Assembly: GCA_963828705.1 (NCBI GenBank)
Contig: CAWHGA010000054.1
Location: 74,358 to 138,357, forward strand
DNA length: 64,000 nt
Origin: CAWDJT01 sp963828705
GTDB taxonomy: Bacteria > Desulfobacterota > Syntrophobacteria > Syntrophobacterales > Syntrophobacteraceae
Direction of reading: 5' to 3'
Below the pieces are notes generated by a model. The model was not told the origin of the DNA. It did no database searches and worked only from the letters and a program-made list of their open reading frames with translations. A program made the position numbers and the translations under genes. Position 1 is the first letter of the stretch; the number at the start of each line of letters is the position of its first letter. Positions 44,994 through 54,976 of this stretch are shown piece after piece.

Positions 44994-47900
44994 GTGCAGC
45001 TGGACTGCCACAGGCTCATGGATATTTTGACCAAGAACACGACCCACGGCTCCGTATTGGTAGTAGGTGCCGGGATAGCCGGCATGCAAGCGGCCCTGGA
45101 CTTGGCCGCTATGGATTTTGCCGTGCATCTTCTGGATTGTTCGGCTTCCATCGGCGGCAATATGGCCCGCCTCGATAAGACCTTTCCCACCAACGATTGT
45201 TCCACCTGCATGATCGCCCCGCGGATGGTGGCTTGTGCTCGCCATCCGCAGATCACCATCCACACCTTGGCCGAATTAATCGATGTCGAAGGCGAACCCG
45301 GCCGATTCCAGGCTCACGTGCGGCACCACCCGCGCTATGTGGACCCAAAGGTTTGTATCGGCTGCGGCCTGTGTGTGGAGAAGTGCCCCAAGAAGGTCCC
45401 CAACGCCTACAATGCCGGCATGGATCAGCGCAAAGCGATCCATTTCGTTCATTCCCAGGCCATCCCCATGGTGCCGTCCATTGATCCAGCCACATGCATC
45501 TATTTTCAGAAAGGCCGCTGTCGAGCCTGTGAAAAGGTTTGCCCCACTCAGGCGGTGCGTTTCCAGGACCAGGCACGCGAACAGGTGCTGGATGTCGGGG
45601 CGGTCATCCTGGCCGCCGGCTACGATCTGGCCCTGGTAGCGCAGGCGGGCGAATACGGTCATGGCCGCTATGCTAATGTGGTCACCAGTATCGAATATGA
45701 ACGGATGCTCTCAGCCACGGGTCCTCATGGCGGTGAACCCCAACGGCCATCAGACGGTCGCATCCCGCGGAGCATCGCCTGGATCCAGTGTGTGGCTTCA
45801 AGGGACAGCGCCCGCCACCGTAACTTCTGCTCCTCGGTGTGTTGCATGGCCGCAGTCAAACAGGCTCTGATCACCAAGGAACATCACCCTGATTGCGAAG
45901 CCGTCATTTTCTACCTGGACATTCGAGCTCACGGCAAGGACTTCGATCGTTACGTGTTGCGCGCTCGCGATCGTTATGGCGTGCGGTTCATCCGCAGCAT
46001 GCTGTCCCAGGTGGTCCATGATCCCCGCAGTGGAAATCTGGTGATTGAGTACTATGATCGATTGTCCTTGACCCATCGGCAAGATGAATTCGACCTGGTG
46101 GTGCTGTCAGCCGGCATGAAACCGCATCGAGAGGTCCTTCCCCTGCTCAGCCGGCTGAAGTTAGAACAAAATCTCTACGGTTTCGTGGCCCCGGACCTCC
46201 TGCGGCCGTCCCACAGCTCGCGCCCAGGCATTCTGGTGTGTGGCACCCTGGACGGCCCCAAAGACATCCCGGAATCTGTCACCAGCGCCAGCGCAGCAGC
46301 AGCAGCGGCCGCTGCCCTACTCCAGCAGTTGGCATCGAACTCGCCCGGGATGACTGAGCCGGACCCGGACCAATCCGAAAACCCGACCGACTCGGAGCGC
46401 CACCAACCGCCAGGTACCGATCAAGAACCAACGGAAGCTAGCCAACAGAACCCCAATGCCAGCGAGCCACAGTCTGCGAACGCGACTTTAGTCAAAGCAG
46501 AATCCCCACCCGTCACGACCGCGTTGGTAGCCGAAGACATCCAAGATTTGCTCCAGCAGCCACGCATCGGGGTTTTCATCTGCCACTGTGGGCGCAACAT
46601 TGCCGGAGTAATTGCGGTGGAGGCTTTGCGTGACTACGCCTTGACCTTGCCTCATGTGGTGCTGGCCGAGCACTTCCTGTTCACCTGTTCCACCGCCACC
46701 CAGGCCCATATGCAGGACCTCATCAGCCAACACCATCTGAACCGGGTGGTGGTGGCGGCCTGTTCGCCCCGAACCCACGAACCGTTGTTCCGGGAAACCC
46801 TGGAACGTGCCGGGATTAACAAATACCTGCTGGAGATGGCCAACATCCGCGATCAATGCTCCTGGGTCCATGCCCAGGATCCGAAAGCGGCTACAACCAA
46901 GGCTCGGGACCTGATCCGGGCGGCAGCAGCGCGGGCCACCTTGCTGGAACCCATCATCGAAGTCTCTTCGGTCGTAACCCCTAGGGCCCTGGTCGTCGGT
47001 GGGGGTCTGGCAGGTATGACGGCGGCTCTCAAGCTGGCAGAACAAGGGTTTGGTACCGTGCTGGTAGAAAAGGATGCTCACCTGGGAGGCATGGCACGTC
47101 TCATCCACCGAACCTTGGAAGGCATCTCACCGCGTGATCTCGCCGCAGACCTAGCGTTACGCATAGAAAACCAGCCGCTTGTGTCGCTCTACCGGAGCAC
47201 CCGGATACAGACCATTACCGGTGGCGCCGGACGCTTCACCGCCACGCTGGAACAGCATGGGCAAGAATTGATTGAAGAAGTGGGCGCGGTCATTGTGGCC
47301 TGCGGTGGGGTCCCGTACCAACCGGTTGAGTACCACTACGGCCAGCATCCGGCGGTGGTCACGCAGCTGGAGTTGGAAGATCGCCGGTTCAACGACCCTG
47401 ATTTTCGGCCCAAGGTCACCGTCATGATCCAGTGTATCGGCTCGCGTCGGGACGATTTTCCGCTGTGCAGCCGGATCTGTTGTGGGGCCGCGGTCAAAAA
47501 CGCCATCGGCATCAAGGAACGAAACCCTGAAGCCGCAGTGTACGTTCTCTATCGCGACATCCGCACCTACGGCTTCAAGGAGGACTACTACAAGACCGCC
47601 CGGGACAGTGGCGTGGTCTTTCTCCCCTTTGATCCCGAAACCCCGCCCGAAGTGCTTGCCGACGATTCCAAACTGCGGATCAAGACCTTTGATTCCGGCA
47701 GTCAGATGGATCTCATCATCGATGCCGACTTGCTGGTTTTAAGCGTCGGCGTCCGACCTCACCCGGGAGCTCGCGAGTTGGCCAACAAACTTAAACTCCC
47801 GATGATGCCCGAAGGTTTTTTCCTGGAAGCCCATCCCAAACTGAATCCGCTGGAGTTCAGCAGCAGCGGGATCTATCTGTGCGGCCTGGCACACAGCCCC

Positions 47901-48218
47901 CGCTACCTGGAAGAAAGCCTGGCCCAGGCTCAGGGGGCCGCCGGTCGTGCAGCCGGACTACTTCGCCAACGGGACATCCGCAGCAGCGGGGTTATCGCTA
48001 TCGTCGACCGGTCCCGCTGCAGCAGCTGCCTGGTGTGCGTCCGCGCCTGTCCATACCGCGTGCCTCGCATCGACCGGGAAGGGATATCCGTCATCGATGC
48101 TCGCGGTTGCCAAGGATGCGGGATTTGCGCCTCCGAATGCCCGGCCAAGGCCATCTCCCTCCAGCACTACACCGACGCCCAGGTGATCGCCCAGGCCCAC
48201 GGCATGGTTGCTGACTGA
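44994..48218 (+). CDS. hdrA: Double-length heterodisulfide reductase subunit A (two fused HdrA-type halves)
   Basis: A 1074-residue flavo-iron-sulfur protein. The N-half has FAD motif GAGIAGMQAALDLA, the FPTNDCSTCM cysteine region, ferredoxin CIGCGLCVEKCP and CRACEKVCP. A linker of about 60 residues rich in Pro, Gln, Asn, Glu and Ser follows (about 450-510). The C-half has the classic HdrA opening GVFICHCGRNIAG, HFLFTCSTATQ, VAACSPRTHEPLF, a second FAD motif GGGLAGMTAALKLA and a C-terminal ferredoxin (CSSCLVCVRACPYR, CQGCGICASECP). HdrA bifurcates electrons by its flavin; two halves act as a heterodimer in some organisms, here in one chain. Start GTG 44994 or ATG 45018. hdrCB lies upstream. 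Confidence 0.92.
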   Translation: MQLDCHRLMDILTKNTTHGSVLVVGAGIAGMQAALDLAAMDFAVHLLDCSASIGGNMARLDKTFPTNDCSTCMIAPRMVACARHPQITIHTLAELIDVEGEPGRFQAHVRHHPRYVDPKVCIGCGLCVEKCPKKVPNAYNAGMDQRKAIHFVHSQAIPMVPSIDPATCIYFQKGRCRACEKVCPTQAVRFQDQAREQVLDVGAVILAAGYDLALVAQAGEYGHGRYANVVTSIEYERMLSATGPHGGEPQRPSDGRIPRSIAWIQCVASRDSARHRNFCSSVCCMAAVKQALITKEHHPDCEAVIFYLDIRAHGKDFDRYVLRARDRYGVRFIRSMLSQVVHDPRSGNLVIEYYDRLSLTHRQDEFDLVVLSAGMKPHREVLPLLSRLKLEQNLYGFVAPDLLRPSHSSRPGILVCGTLDGPKDIPESVTSASAAAAAAAALLQQLASNSPGMTEPDPDQSENPTDSERHQPPGTDQEPTEASQQNPNASEPQSANATLVKAESPPVTTALVAEDIQDLLQQPRIGVFICHCGRNIAGVIAVEALRDYALTLPHVVLAEHFLFTCSTATQAHMQDLISQHHLNRVVVAACSPRTHEPLFRETLERAGINKYLLEMANIRDQCSWVHAQDPKAATTKARDLIRAAAARATLLEPIIEVSSVVTPRALVVGGGLAGMTAALKLAEQGFGTVLVEKDAHLGGMARLIHRTLEGISPRDLAADLALRIENQPLVSLYRSTRIQTITGGAGRFTATLEQHGQELIEEVGAVIVACGGVPYQPVEYHYGQHPAVVTQLELEDRRFNDPDFRPKVTVMIQCIGSRRDDFPLCSRICCGAAVKNAIGIKERNPEAAVYVLYRDIRTYGFKEDYYKTARDSGVVFLPFDPETPPEVLADDSKLRIKTFDSGSQMDLIIDADLLVLSVGVRPHPGARELANKLKLPMMPEGFFLEAHPKLNPLEFSSSGIYLCGLAHSPRYLEESLAQAQGAAGRAAGLLRQRDIRSSGVIAIVDRSRCSSCLVCVRACPYRVPRIDREGISVIDARGCQGCGICASECPAKAISLQHYTDAQVIAQAHGMVAD

Positions 48219-48323
48219 AGTGACCGAGGTGATTTGCAGGATGTGGGAAATCGTTTTCGTTGAGGTCAAACGGATCTTGGGGATGGCACTCGTGATCGAT
48301 ATCATTTGGGAGGTCAGGATGCT

Positions 48324-48355
48324 GAGGGGTCCCTTGCGAATCGCAGGGGGCCCTC
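48324..48355. terminator. Hairpin between hdrA and the convergent small gene
   Basis: GAGGG (48324-48328) pairs with CCCTC (48351-48355) and, inside, CCCTTGCG (48331-48338) pairs with CGCAGGGG (48342-48349). There is no T run. It may act as a bidirectional transcript end for hdrA and the leftward gene that stops at 48373. Confidence 0.45.
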
Positions 48356-48372
48356 CGTAGTGCTTGATGAAC

Positions 48373-48702
48373 TCAGTACAGCCGCCGGTAGTGGTGCCGT
48401 TTGCTCCTGATCATCCGGTCATTTTCTCCGAGGAGCCTTGTGAGCCGTTTCTGTTCACGAATGGTGAGCAGCCCATCGTTTCTTAACTTTGTTTCTTGAT
48501 CTCTGATAAAGTTTAGATTGTCTTGGAGCAACTGCGCATCCGATGGGGCCAGGTCACCTCTACGGATTCCATGATCGATCCTCTTCTGCTGACGGGCAAC
48601 ATTGGCGCTGAACTTCGAATGAAAATCCCCTGCGGCAAAGACCGTCCCAGCTACAAATACCAGCATTATTGCGACCAAAATCACTGTGCTTGTTTTTCTC
48701 AT
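48373..48702 (-). CDS. Small secreted basic protein
   Basis: A 109-residue protein with a clear signal peptide (MRKTSTVILVAIMLVFVAGT, cleavage after about AGTVFA). The mature part is about 85 residues, helical and very basic (ARQQKRIDHGIRRGD, MIRSKRHHYRRLY). GGAGGTAAC lies just before ATG 48702, so the gene is real. No family recognised; probably periplasmic. Confidence 0.7.
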   Translation of the reverse strand: MRKTSTVILVAIMLVFVAGTVFAAGDFHSKFSANVARQQKRIDHGIRRGDLAPSDAQLLQDNLNFIRDQETKLRNDGLLTIREQKRLTRLLGENDRMIRSKRHHYRRLY

Positions 48703-48841
48703 GTTACCTCCGTGCAGTTCCGAAGTTGTGTAGGATTGTGTTACCGAATCTCCTTGGCTGAAAAAGTAGTGGGGTTGATTCAGTTAGTCAATTTGATAAT
48801 TTCAGTCGCTACTCGATGAGGGAATACACCCCTATGAGGCG

Positions 48842-49105
48842 TCAAAGCTTCTTGGTCATCTTATAGACATAGGCCAGCACCTCGGCCACGGCCCGGTAGA
48901 GTTCGGTGGGGATTTCCTGATCCAGGTCCAGCTTGGAAAGCACTTCGATGAGGGCAGGGTCACTTTTGAGCGGGATGTTGTGTTTCTTGGCGATTTCAAT
49001 GATGCGTTCGGCAATGATACCACGCCCCTTGGCCACCACCATCGGGGCCTGGTCAACCTGGTGTCGATATCGGAGCGCCAACGCTTTCTTGGTCTTTTCC
49101 GCCAT
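48842..49105 (-). CDS. FlhB C-terminal-domain homologue (FhlB-like)
   Basis: An 87-residue protein equal to the cytoplasmic C-terminal domain of FlhB, the export-switch protein of the flagellar type III apparatus. It reads ALRYRHQVDQAPMVVAKGRG and AERIIEIAKKHNIPL, as FlhB does after its autocleavage site. The NPTH cleavage motif and the membrane part are absent. GGAGAC precedes ATG 49105. It follows the FliK-like gene by 75 bases on the same strand. Such free-standing FlhB-C proteins usually pair with a FliK gene, as here. Confidence 0.9.
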   Translation of the reverse strand: MAEKTKKALALRYRHQVDQAPMVVAKGRGIIAERIIEIAKKHNIPLKSDPALIEVLSKLDLDQEIPTELYRAVAEVLAYVYKMTKKL

Positions 49106-49180
49106 ACCGTCTCCTGCTCCCGTCCGCCCGTGTGTCCCGCAGCAACTGCCCCGATCTCGGGATAGACCCTCGGGCCACGA

Positions 49181-50524
49181 TCAAATCCGAATATTGATAA
49201 TGTTCTCGAAGGATTCCAGGCGTTCAAAGGGCATCAGGTGGTTCTCCTCCAAACCAAGAACATTGGCCAGCTTCAGATTCAGCCCCTGTTGCTGAAACAT
49301 CTGTTGTAGCTCCTGGACGTTGCTGTTGAGGGTTGCTCGGAACTCCGGGTTGTCGGTCTTAAACGACACAAAGAAGTCTCGACTCTGCATCATGGCGACC
49401 ACGGTCAGTTTACCATGATTCTCAAAATCAAGGTTCATCAAGCAGTAGTAGGACTTCCCCTCGGGACCGCTGCGACTTCGTTTGAAGGCAATGTCCGCTT
49501 CCTTGAGACCCTTCCAGACCACCGGAAGAAAGGTGTAAAAGGAATCGGTAAGCTTGGAAAGGAGCTGGAACGTCTCGATATCTTGCAGCAACCCATCCAC
49601 ACCCTGCAGCATCCGCCCCAGGGCCGCCCGCTTTTCGCCCACCTGTTTGGTTGCCGCAGCTTGCAAGGGCAAGGTGTTAGCCGCCAATTGTCGGTCATGA
49701 TCGACAATCATCTGTTTCATTTGCAGCAGCCTGGCCTTGAGGTCCGTCTGCAGATGGTCGATGTCGGAGGATTGCACCACCACCGAGGCGGACATGGGTC
49801 CTTTCGCGAGCACCTCGCCCTCAGCAGGCAGCGACTGGACCAGAGCCCGTAACCGGGCTTCCATAGCCACGCCGGTATTTTCCAGGGTGGATTTCAAAGG
49901 CGTTTGCAGAACCTTTTCCATGTCCGTGAAGAGGCGCTCTTTCACTCCGGCTAGATCCAGCAACTCCGCGAATTCCTTGAGAACTGGTTCGTTGATCAGC
50001 AGGCTCACGCGGTTCTGAATGCTTTGGCCGGTGTTCCTGAGGCTGGTCTGCAAAAGGGACTGCAGTTGGTCGCGGATTTCTTTGGGGAGTGCCGCGCTGT
50101 CTTCCGGTAGCGCCTTAAGAAGCTGTTCGAGGGTGGACGCCAAATCTTTCGGCACCTGTCCGGCTACGGGCAGGTTGGCCGCCAGCTCTTGAGCCAGCGA
50201 TTGAACGGCATTGGTGGAAGCATTCTGCAATGCCGCGGTTTCTGGATTGGCCATCATTTCCAGAAACTGCAGGCGGATCTCAGCGCCACCCTCCCCTGTC
50301 TGCTCACCCAGCACCCGAAATAACACGCTGGCGTCCATCGGCAACTGCAGGGTAGTTTTGGCCTGGATGAGGTTGCCCTTGATGCGCAGGCTCACGTCAC
50401 CGTCAGGCGACACATCCACCACAGTGGCACGTACCACCTCGCCCGGCCTCAATTGTAGGAACCGATCCACCGCCCTGGTGAGGACGAATATCGGTTCCCC
50501 TACGCCAACACGGTACGCGTCCAT
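49181..50524 (-). CDS. FliK-like flagellar hook-length control family protein
   Basis: A 447-residue protein. The long helical middle is rich in Gln, Leu and Ala. The C-terminal domain contains NLDFENHGKLTVVAMMQSRD followed by FRATLNSNVQELQQMFQQQG, a beta-strand and helix pattern like the FliK C-terminal domain that contacts FlhB. The FhlB-like gene directly downstream supports this. AGGTAGGATGG precedes ATG 50524. The N-terminal 60 residues (VRATVVDVSPDGDVSLRIKG) form a small beta domain. No other flagellar structural genes are adjacent. Confidence 0.75.
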   Translation of the reverse strand: MDAYRVGVGEPIFVLTRAVDRFLQLRPGEVVRATVVDVSPDGDVSLRIKGNLIQAKTTLQLPMDASVLFRVLGEQTGEGGAEIRLQFLEMMANPETAALQNASTNAVQSLAQELAANLPVAGQVPKDLASTLEQLLKALPEDSAALPKEIRDQLQSLLQTSLRNTGQSIQNRVSLLINEPVLKEFAELLDLAGVKERLFTDMEKVLQTPLKSTLENTGVAMEARLRALVQSLPAEGEVLAKGPMSASVVVQSSDIDHLQTDLKARLLQMKQMIVDHDRQLAANTLPLQAAATKQVGEKRAALGRMLQGVDGLLQDIETFQLLSKLTDSFYTFLPVVWKGLKEADIAFKRSRSGPEGKSYYCLMNLDFENHGKLTVVAMMQSRDFFVSFKTDNPEFRATLNSNVQELQQMFQQQGLNLKLANVLGLEENHLMPFERLESFENIINIRI

Positions 50525-50975
50525 GGTGCCATCCTACCTTAGCCGGGGGTGATCCGGTCTGTCTTGCGCATCTGGGGGACGGTGCAAAACGTTATGAAGC
50601 AGTATATCACCAAGGTATTCAAAAGCAATCCAATCGCTGTACACCCGCTGGAAACCGCAGCGATATCGGCTTGTTGGACTGAGCCGCCGAGATTCAACGC
50701 CACGTAGCCGCAGTGTCGAAAGATGCCGAGACCATTTGAAAAATCATGACCTCCCCGCAAGCAAAAACGCTGCGCTCCGTGATTGTCAATCCGGACCAAA
50801 TCCAAAAAACGTTAAGGCCCGGTGAGATAATCTCGACCGGGCCTTGATAAATGGTGAGAGGGAACTCAACCCCCGAAGCAATTCACTGATTTCCGCCGCG
50901 CTGTATCAGCTTCCAGCCTATAGCAACTTGACTCTTGAGTTTCGTGACTTGAGTCTTGCCTCTTACAACCTGCAG
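50525..50975. other. Intergenic region between the fliK-like and frdA genes
   Basis: 450 bases holding the frdA terminator (50814-50845). An 88-codon minus-strand frame at 50539-50805 has one hydrophobic stretch, but no ribosome-binding site or family similarity that I can see; I do not call it. Confidence 0.45.
50814..50845 (-). terminator. Rho-independent terminator of the fumarate reductase operon
   Basis: AAGGCCCGGT (50814-50823) and ACCGGGCCTT (50836-50845) pair perfectly, extended by GAG/CTC in the loop. On the minus strand the hairpin is followed by AACGTTTTTT. It lies 130 bases beyond the frdA stop. Confidence 0.8.
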
Positions 50976-52642
50976 CTATTCGCTTTCCGTGATCACATCC
51001 ATCATACGGTGGGCGCGGACATCATCGGTAGAATAATCGGGAAGGATGATGGGCGCCACCACCGGTTTGGTGATGCCGGCTTCCTTGAGTTCCTGTTCGA
51101 AACGGGAAACGTGCGCCAGCGACAGATTTTTGAGGGTCACGCCCTTGACGTATTCGGCCGCATTGGTGCCGGCGCGTCGCCCAAAGGTGATGATATCCTG
51201 AAGGCTGTTGCCCATGAGGCGGTTTTCACCGTGCACCCCGCCCATGACTTCACCCGCGGCATAGAGGCCCGGTACCGCGGTTGCCGAATTGGCGTTGACG
51301 GTGATTCCGCCGTTTTGGTAGTGCAGGGTCGGATAGACCAGCATGGGTTCCTTGCTGATGTCGATCCCCACGCGGTCGAACTGGATGAACTTGGCCGGGA
51401 GTTCCTTACGCACCGTGCCCTTCGCCGTGGAGCAGATCGATCATGGGGGAATCCAGCCACAGGCCGAGGCGACCGGTGGGGGTGAGGAGCCCTTTGCGTT
51501 TATCGGTGGCTTCCTTGATCAGTTCGGCCGATTCCACGTCGCGGGGTTCCAGCGGGAAGCAGAACTGTTCACCGTCGACATTGAGCACGTGAGCCCCCAG
51601 GCCACGCACCTTTTCGGTGATGAGCAGGCCCACGTTCTGTTCCGGATAGACCACGCCGGTGGGATGGTACTGGGTGGAGTACAGGAACTTGTGGCCCACG
51701 CCGGCCCGGTAGGCCATGACCACGCCGTCCATGGTGGCGCCGTAATGGTTGGTGGTGGCAAACCCCTTGATGTGGAGCCGTCCGAAACCGCCGGTGGCGA
51801 TGATCACCGCCTTGGCGCGGGCGATGTAGAATTCCTTGGTTTCCATGTTGTAGAGCACCGCCCCGGCGCATTTGCCGTCTTCGTCCAGGAGCAGTTCCAC
51901 CGCCGGACAGAATTCCAGCATGGTGATCGAGTTCGCGACGGTTGCGGGCTTCGTCTCGCAACACCCGCATGATTTCGGCACCGGTCATGTCTCCCGAGGA
52001 ATGCATGCGTTTGCGGCTCGACCCGCCAAAGTGGCGTACGCTCATACGCCCATCGGGGAGCTTGTTGAACATCATCCCCAGGTCTTCGAGCCAGGCGATG
52101 GAAAGCGGCGCATCATGGGCCAAGGCTGCCACCAGATCGGGCTGGTTGGTGAAGTGGCCGCCGCCGATGGTATCCATGTAATGATAGAAGGGCGAGTCGC
52201 ATTCCTGAGTGGCCCCCTGGATGCCGCCTTCAGCCATCATGGTGTTCGCATCGCCGTGGCGCAGCTTGGTGACCATGATCACCTTGGCGCCTGCCTGGGA
52301 AGCCATGAGCGCCGCCGAGGTGCCGGCGCCGCCGGCACCGATGATGAGTACATCGGTGTCAAAATCGAGACGGCAAAGATCCAGGCGTTCAGGGCGCAGC
52401 ATAGACTTCGATTCCAGCAATTCAGCCACTTCTTCCGGGAAAACTTCGCCCTTGTTAGGGCCCACCCGCAGGGCTCGGCGGCCTTCCTGCTGATAATCGG
52501 GATGGTACTTGTCGAGCACCACTTCGCGCTCTTCCAGGGTCAAGGCGGGGAAGTTCTCGCCCCGTCGGGCCATGGCCACACGCTCGGGCCGCGTCGCCTC
52601 GACGCGTTTGATCAGTTCTTTCAGTTCCGGAGTGTATCCCAT
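50976..52642 (-). CDS. frdA: Fumarate reductase/succinate dehydrogenase flavoprotein subunit (frameshifted)
   Basis: About 555 residues. An unusual N-terminal extension of about 90 residues (containing LTLEEREVVLDKYHPDY) precedes the FAD fold DVLIIGAGGAGTSAALMAS. Then come the flavin-attachment-type region HGDANTMMAEGGIQGA, QYHPTGVVYPEQ (HPTG active-site segment), LHYQNGGI and AAGEVMGGVHGENRLMGNSL. Frames change near 51932-51945 and 51412-51424, with conserved sequence on both sides. ATG 52642 is preceded by GGAGAATGG. The subunit interconverts fumarate and succinate; with the FrdB, HdrB- and HdrC-like genes upstream it would use a thiol/Hdr-type electron route rather than, or besides, quinone. 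Confidence 0.92.
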
Positions 52643-52670
52643 TCCATTCTCCTTATTGGTCAGTATCCCC

Positions 52671-53554
52671 TCATGAACTGACGGGACGCTTCAAAATCAA
52701 GACTGTTTCCATTGCTTCCTCGGGTGGGCAGCGTTTGCTCGTTCCCATTACAGATACTGCGTATCCTGGGGCATCCAGGTTCCCAGTGCGGACCATATCG
52801 GGTTCACGTTCCCTTTCCTTGTATAGTTTCTCCAACTCAGCCCGATCCGTCTTGGTGAGCTTGTCCAGCATGGCGTCGTATTTGCCTGCCTGGATTTCAG
52901 CCACCCTTTTGACCAGGTGCTCGGCGTGCGGCTGGAGATGTTTGCCGTAGATGCGGCGAGCCAACTGGGCGATGTGGTACTGGGGAAGTTCGCCCATGCA
53001 GCGGCTGGCACAAAGCCCGCACTGGATGCAGTCAAAGGAAAGCTGAGCGGCTTTGGCGATATCTCCCTGCTTCAGAGCCGAGACGTAATCCAGGACCTCG
53101 ACTCCCATGGGGCAGGCCTTGGTGCAGTTGTTACAGGCCACGCACCGGAATAGTTCCGGATATAAGCGCGTGGATGGCTTCGGGCGTGGGTTCAACGTCT
53201 TCGATGTCGTAGACGGCCCGATTGGCGGGATAAAACGGGATCTGGGCCAGGTACATGTTGGGTTCGACCACGGTCTGGCAGGCCAGACCAAAATGGAGTT
53301 TGTAATCGCCCTCCTTGCGGTACACGGTGGGACAGGCCCCGCAGATGCCGCCGCGGCAGCCGCACCCGCGCAGGAACGAGAACCCCGCATATTCCATGGC
53401 CTTCATGATGGTGAGCGTTTCCGGCACTTCGTAGCGCTTGCCCATGATGTAGATGGGGATGGTCTTGGCCCCTGCGGGAAGGATCGCCCGATCGCCGGTG
53501 GCCACCTGCTGCACCGGGGCACTGCTGCATTTTACAGGTTTGTGTTTCTGCCAT
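52671..53554 (-). CDS. frdB: Fumarate reductase/succinate dehydrogenase iron-sulfur subunit (frameshifted)
   Basis: About 293 residues. The plant-type [2Fe-2S] domain shows RGCGCRGGICGACP. The C-terminal domain has CVACNNCTKACPMG and CIQCGLCASRCMGELP for the other clusters. Two breaks occur: near the start at TTT 53539-53541 (AAA on this strand), and near 53155-53172, where DVEPTPEAIHA must join LYPELFRCVACN. ATG 53554 follows GAGGAGAAG, which fixes the start despite the early break. It passes electrons between FrdA and the HdrB/HdrC-like proteins encoded just upstream. Confidence 0.9.
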
Positions 53555-53594
53555 GTCTACTTCTCCTCAAATTTGATGTCGTATGCGCATTTCC

Positions 53595-54473
53595 CTAAAC
53601 CGGAAAGCCTTTGCTCTTAAGAAGTTCCCGGGAGGAGGCGTCACTCAGTTCAAACCGACAGGCTTCGGGGCCCAGCCCCAGGGCCACCGCCAGCAGCTGG
53701 GTGAAATAATAGGTTGGAACCTGCTTCGACGCTTTCCCCAAACTCACCAGCTCACCTTGCTTCATGCCGAGGTTGTACTCGCACAGCGGGCAGCTCAGCG
53801 CCAGCGCTTCGGCACCCACCTTGACGGCCCATTCGACAATGGTCCCGGCCACGGTGAGTGCGGCTTCCGGGTTGGCCAGGATCTGATAGGAACCGCAGCA
53901 CAAGGTGGCGGCCGGGAACGGCACCACGGTAGCCCCCAGCGCCTCGAGAAACTCGGTGAATACCTGCGGCCCACCGGGCGGTTCCACCGCCACGTCGCGC
54001 GGCCTCACCAGGGTGCACCCGTAGTAGGGAGCAACCCGCAAGCCGTTGAGCGGCACCTTGACCGCCTTACGCAACTGGTCCCAGCCGATTGCATCCCGAA
54101 CAAAATTGAGGAAATGGAGCACCTCGACTTCTCCGTGGTAATCCGTTTCCTCGTTCATGAAGTCGTTGATGGTCTTGCGTTTGACTTCATCGTCGCGCAT
54201 CAGCAGGTTGGCGCGGGCCAGAGTGTTGTAGCACATGGAACAAAGCGTCACGACCTTGTCGCTGCCCTGATCCATGGCGCGAACCAGATCGCGCACCGGC
54301 GCCACCTGATGAATCAGGTCGTCATCGGAGAGTGAATGAACCGCCCCGCAACAGTTCCAGCGGGGCAGTTCCTCAAAGTCCACACCGAGAGCAGCCATCG
54401 AAGCAACGGCGGCATCCTCCAGGTTCTTAGCCTTGGTTTTTAGTGTGCATCCTGGATAGTAGCTGATTTTCAT
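53595..54473 (-). CDS. HdrB-like CCG subunit of the fumarate reductase complex
   Basis: A 292-residue protein with two CCG domains: YYPGCTLK, WNCCGAVHSL, LCSMCYNTL in the first; YYGCTLVRP, TLCCGSYQ, LSCPLCEYNL in the second. The family includes HdrB, SdhE of type-E succinate:quinone reductases and the C-terminal part of thiol:fumarate reductase TfrB. ATG 54473 has GAGGGG five bases upstream and lies just beyond the HdrC-like stop (54482). Its place between FrdB and HdrC-like genes makes it a subunit of this complex. It is a paralogue of the hdrB at 39.1 kb. Confidence 0.9.
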   Translation of the reverse strand: MKISYYPGCTLKTKAKNLEDAAVASMAALGVDFEELPRWNCCGAVHSLSDDDLIHQVAPVRDLVRAMDQGSDKVVTLCSMCYNTLARANLLMRDDEVKRKTINDFMNEETDYHGEVEVLHFLNFVRDAIGWDQLRKAVKVPLNGLRVAPYYGCTLVRPRDVAVEPPGGPQVFTEFLEALGATVVPFPAATLCCGSYQILANPEAALTVAGTIVEWAVKVGAEALALSCPLCEYNLGMKQGELVSLGKASKQVPTYYFTQLLAVALGLGPEACRFELSDASSRELLKSKGFPV

Positions 54474-54481
54474 AGCACCCC

Positions 54482-54891
54482 TCAACTTGTCATCTTTCGG
54501 AAACAGCTCACCATTGCAATCTGAGGCACCTCTTTAACGGTCTCCGCCGGCAGCTTGGAAGGTTCCACGAAATTCTCGTTCTTCCGCAGCGTCAATTGAC
54601 GGATGGCTTCCATCACCTTTGCCAGATCAATGCCCCGCGGGCAGTTGACCGAACAGCTGTGGCACGAGGCACAACTCCAGCAAGTCTTGCTGTTGAGGAC
54701 CTCTTCCTCCAGACCAAACTGCGCCATCCGCATAATTTGCCGCGGCAGATGTTCCAGCAGGTCTCGACATGGGACAGGCCCCGCCGCAGGTACCACATTG
54801 GAAGCACGTGTAAATGTTCTGTCCGCTCAGTTTGCGAACCTTCTCCAGGAAGTCGCTCTTGACGTTTTTCTCGAGAAATCTTGATGGGCAT
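54482..54891 (-). CDS. HdrC-like 4Fe-4S subunit of the fumarate reductase complex (frameshifted)
   Basis: About 135 residues spread over three frames. From ATG 54891 (AAAGGTGA ahead) MPIKIS changes, near the TTTTT run at 54865-54869, to EKNVKSDFLEKVRKLSGQNI and CFQCGTCGGACPM. It changes again near 54762-54769 to LLEHLPRQIMRMAQFGLEEE and CWSCASCHSCSVNCPRG. Both cubane motifs are complete. It is first in the frd operon and precedes the CCG protein by a few bases. It would link the CCG subunit to FrdB. Confidence 0.85.
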
Positions 54892-54946
54892 GGCTATCAC
54901 CTTTCTCGAGACACAGGTTGGCTCCTCGTCTGACAAGTACATCAAC

Positions 54947-54976
54947 TCTATATGTATCAGAGGCTGCAGACGTCAA
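54947..54976 (-). promoter_or_regulatory. Promoter of the fumarate reductase operon
   Basis: On the minus strand TTGACG (54976-54971) is followed after 18 bases by TATAGA (54952-54947), 56 bases upstream of the first start codon. Good sigma-70-like match. Confidence 0.6.

Noticed and set aside
50539..50805. Small membrane protein gene on the minus strand
   Set aside because: One hydrophobic stretch only, no ribosome-binding site, and no similarity recognised.
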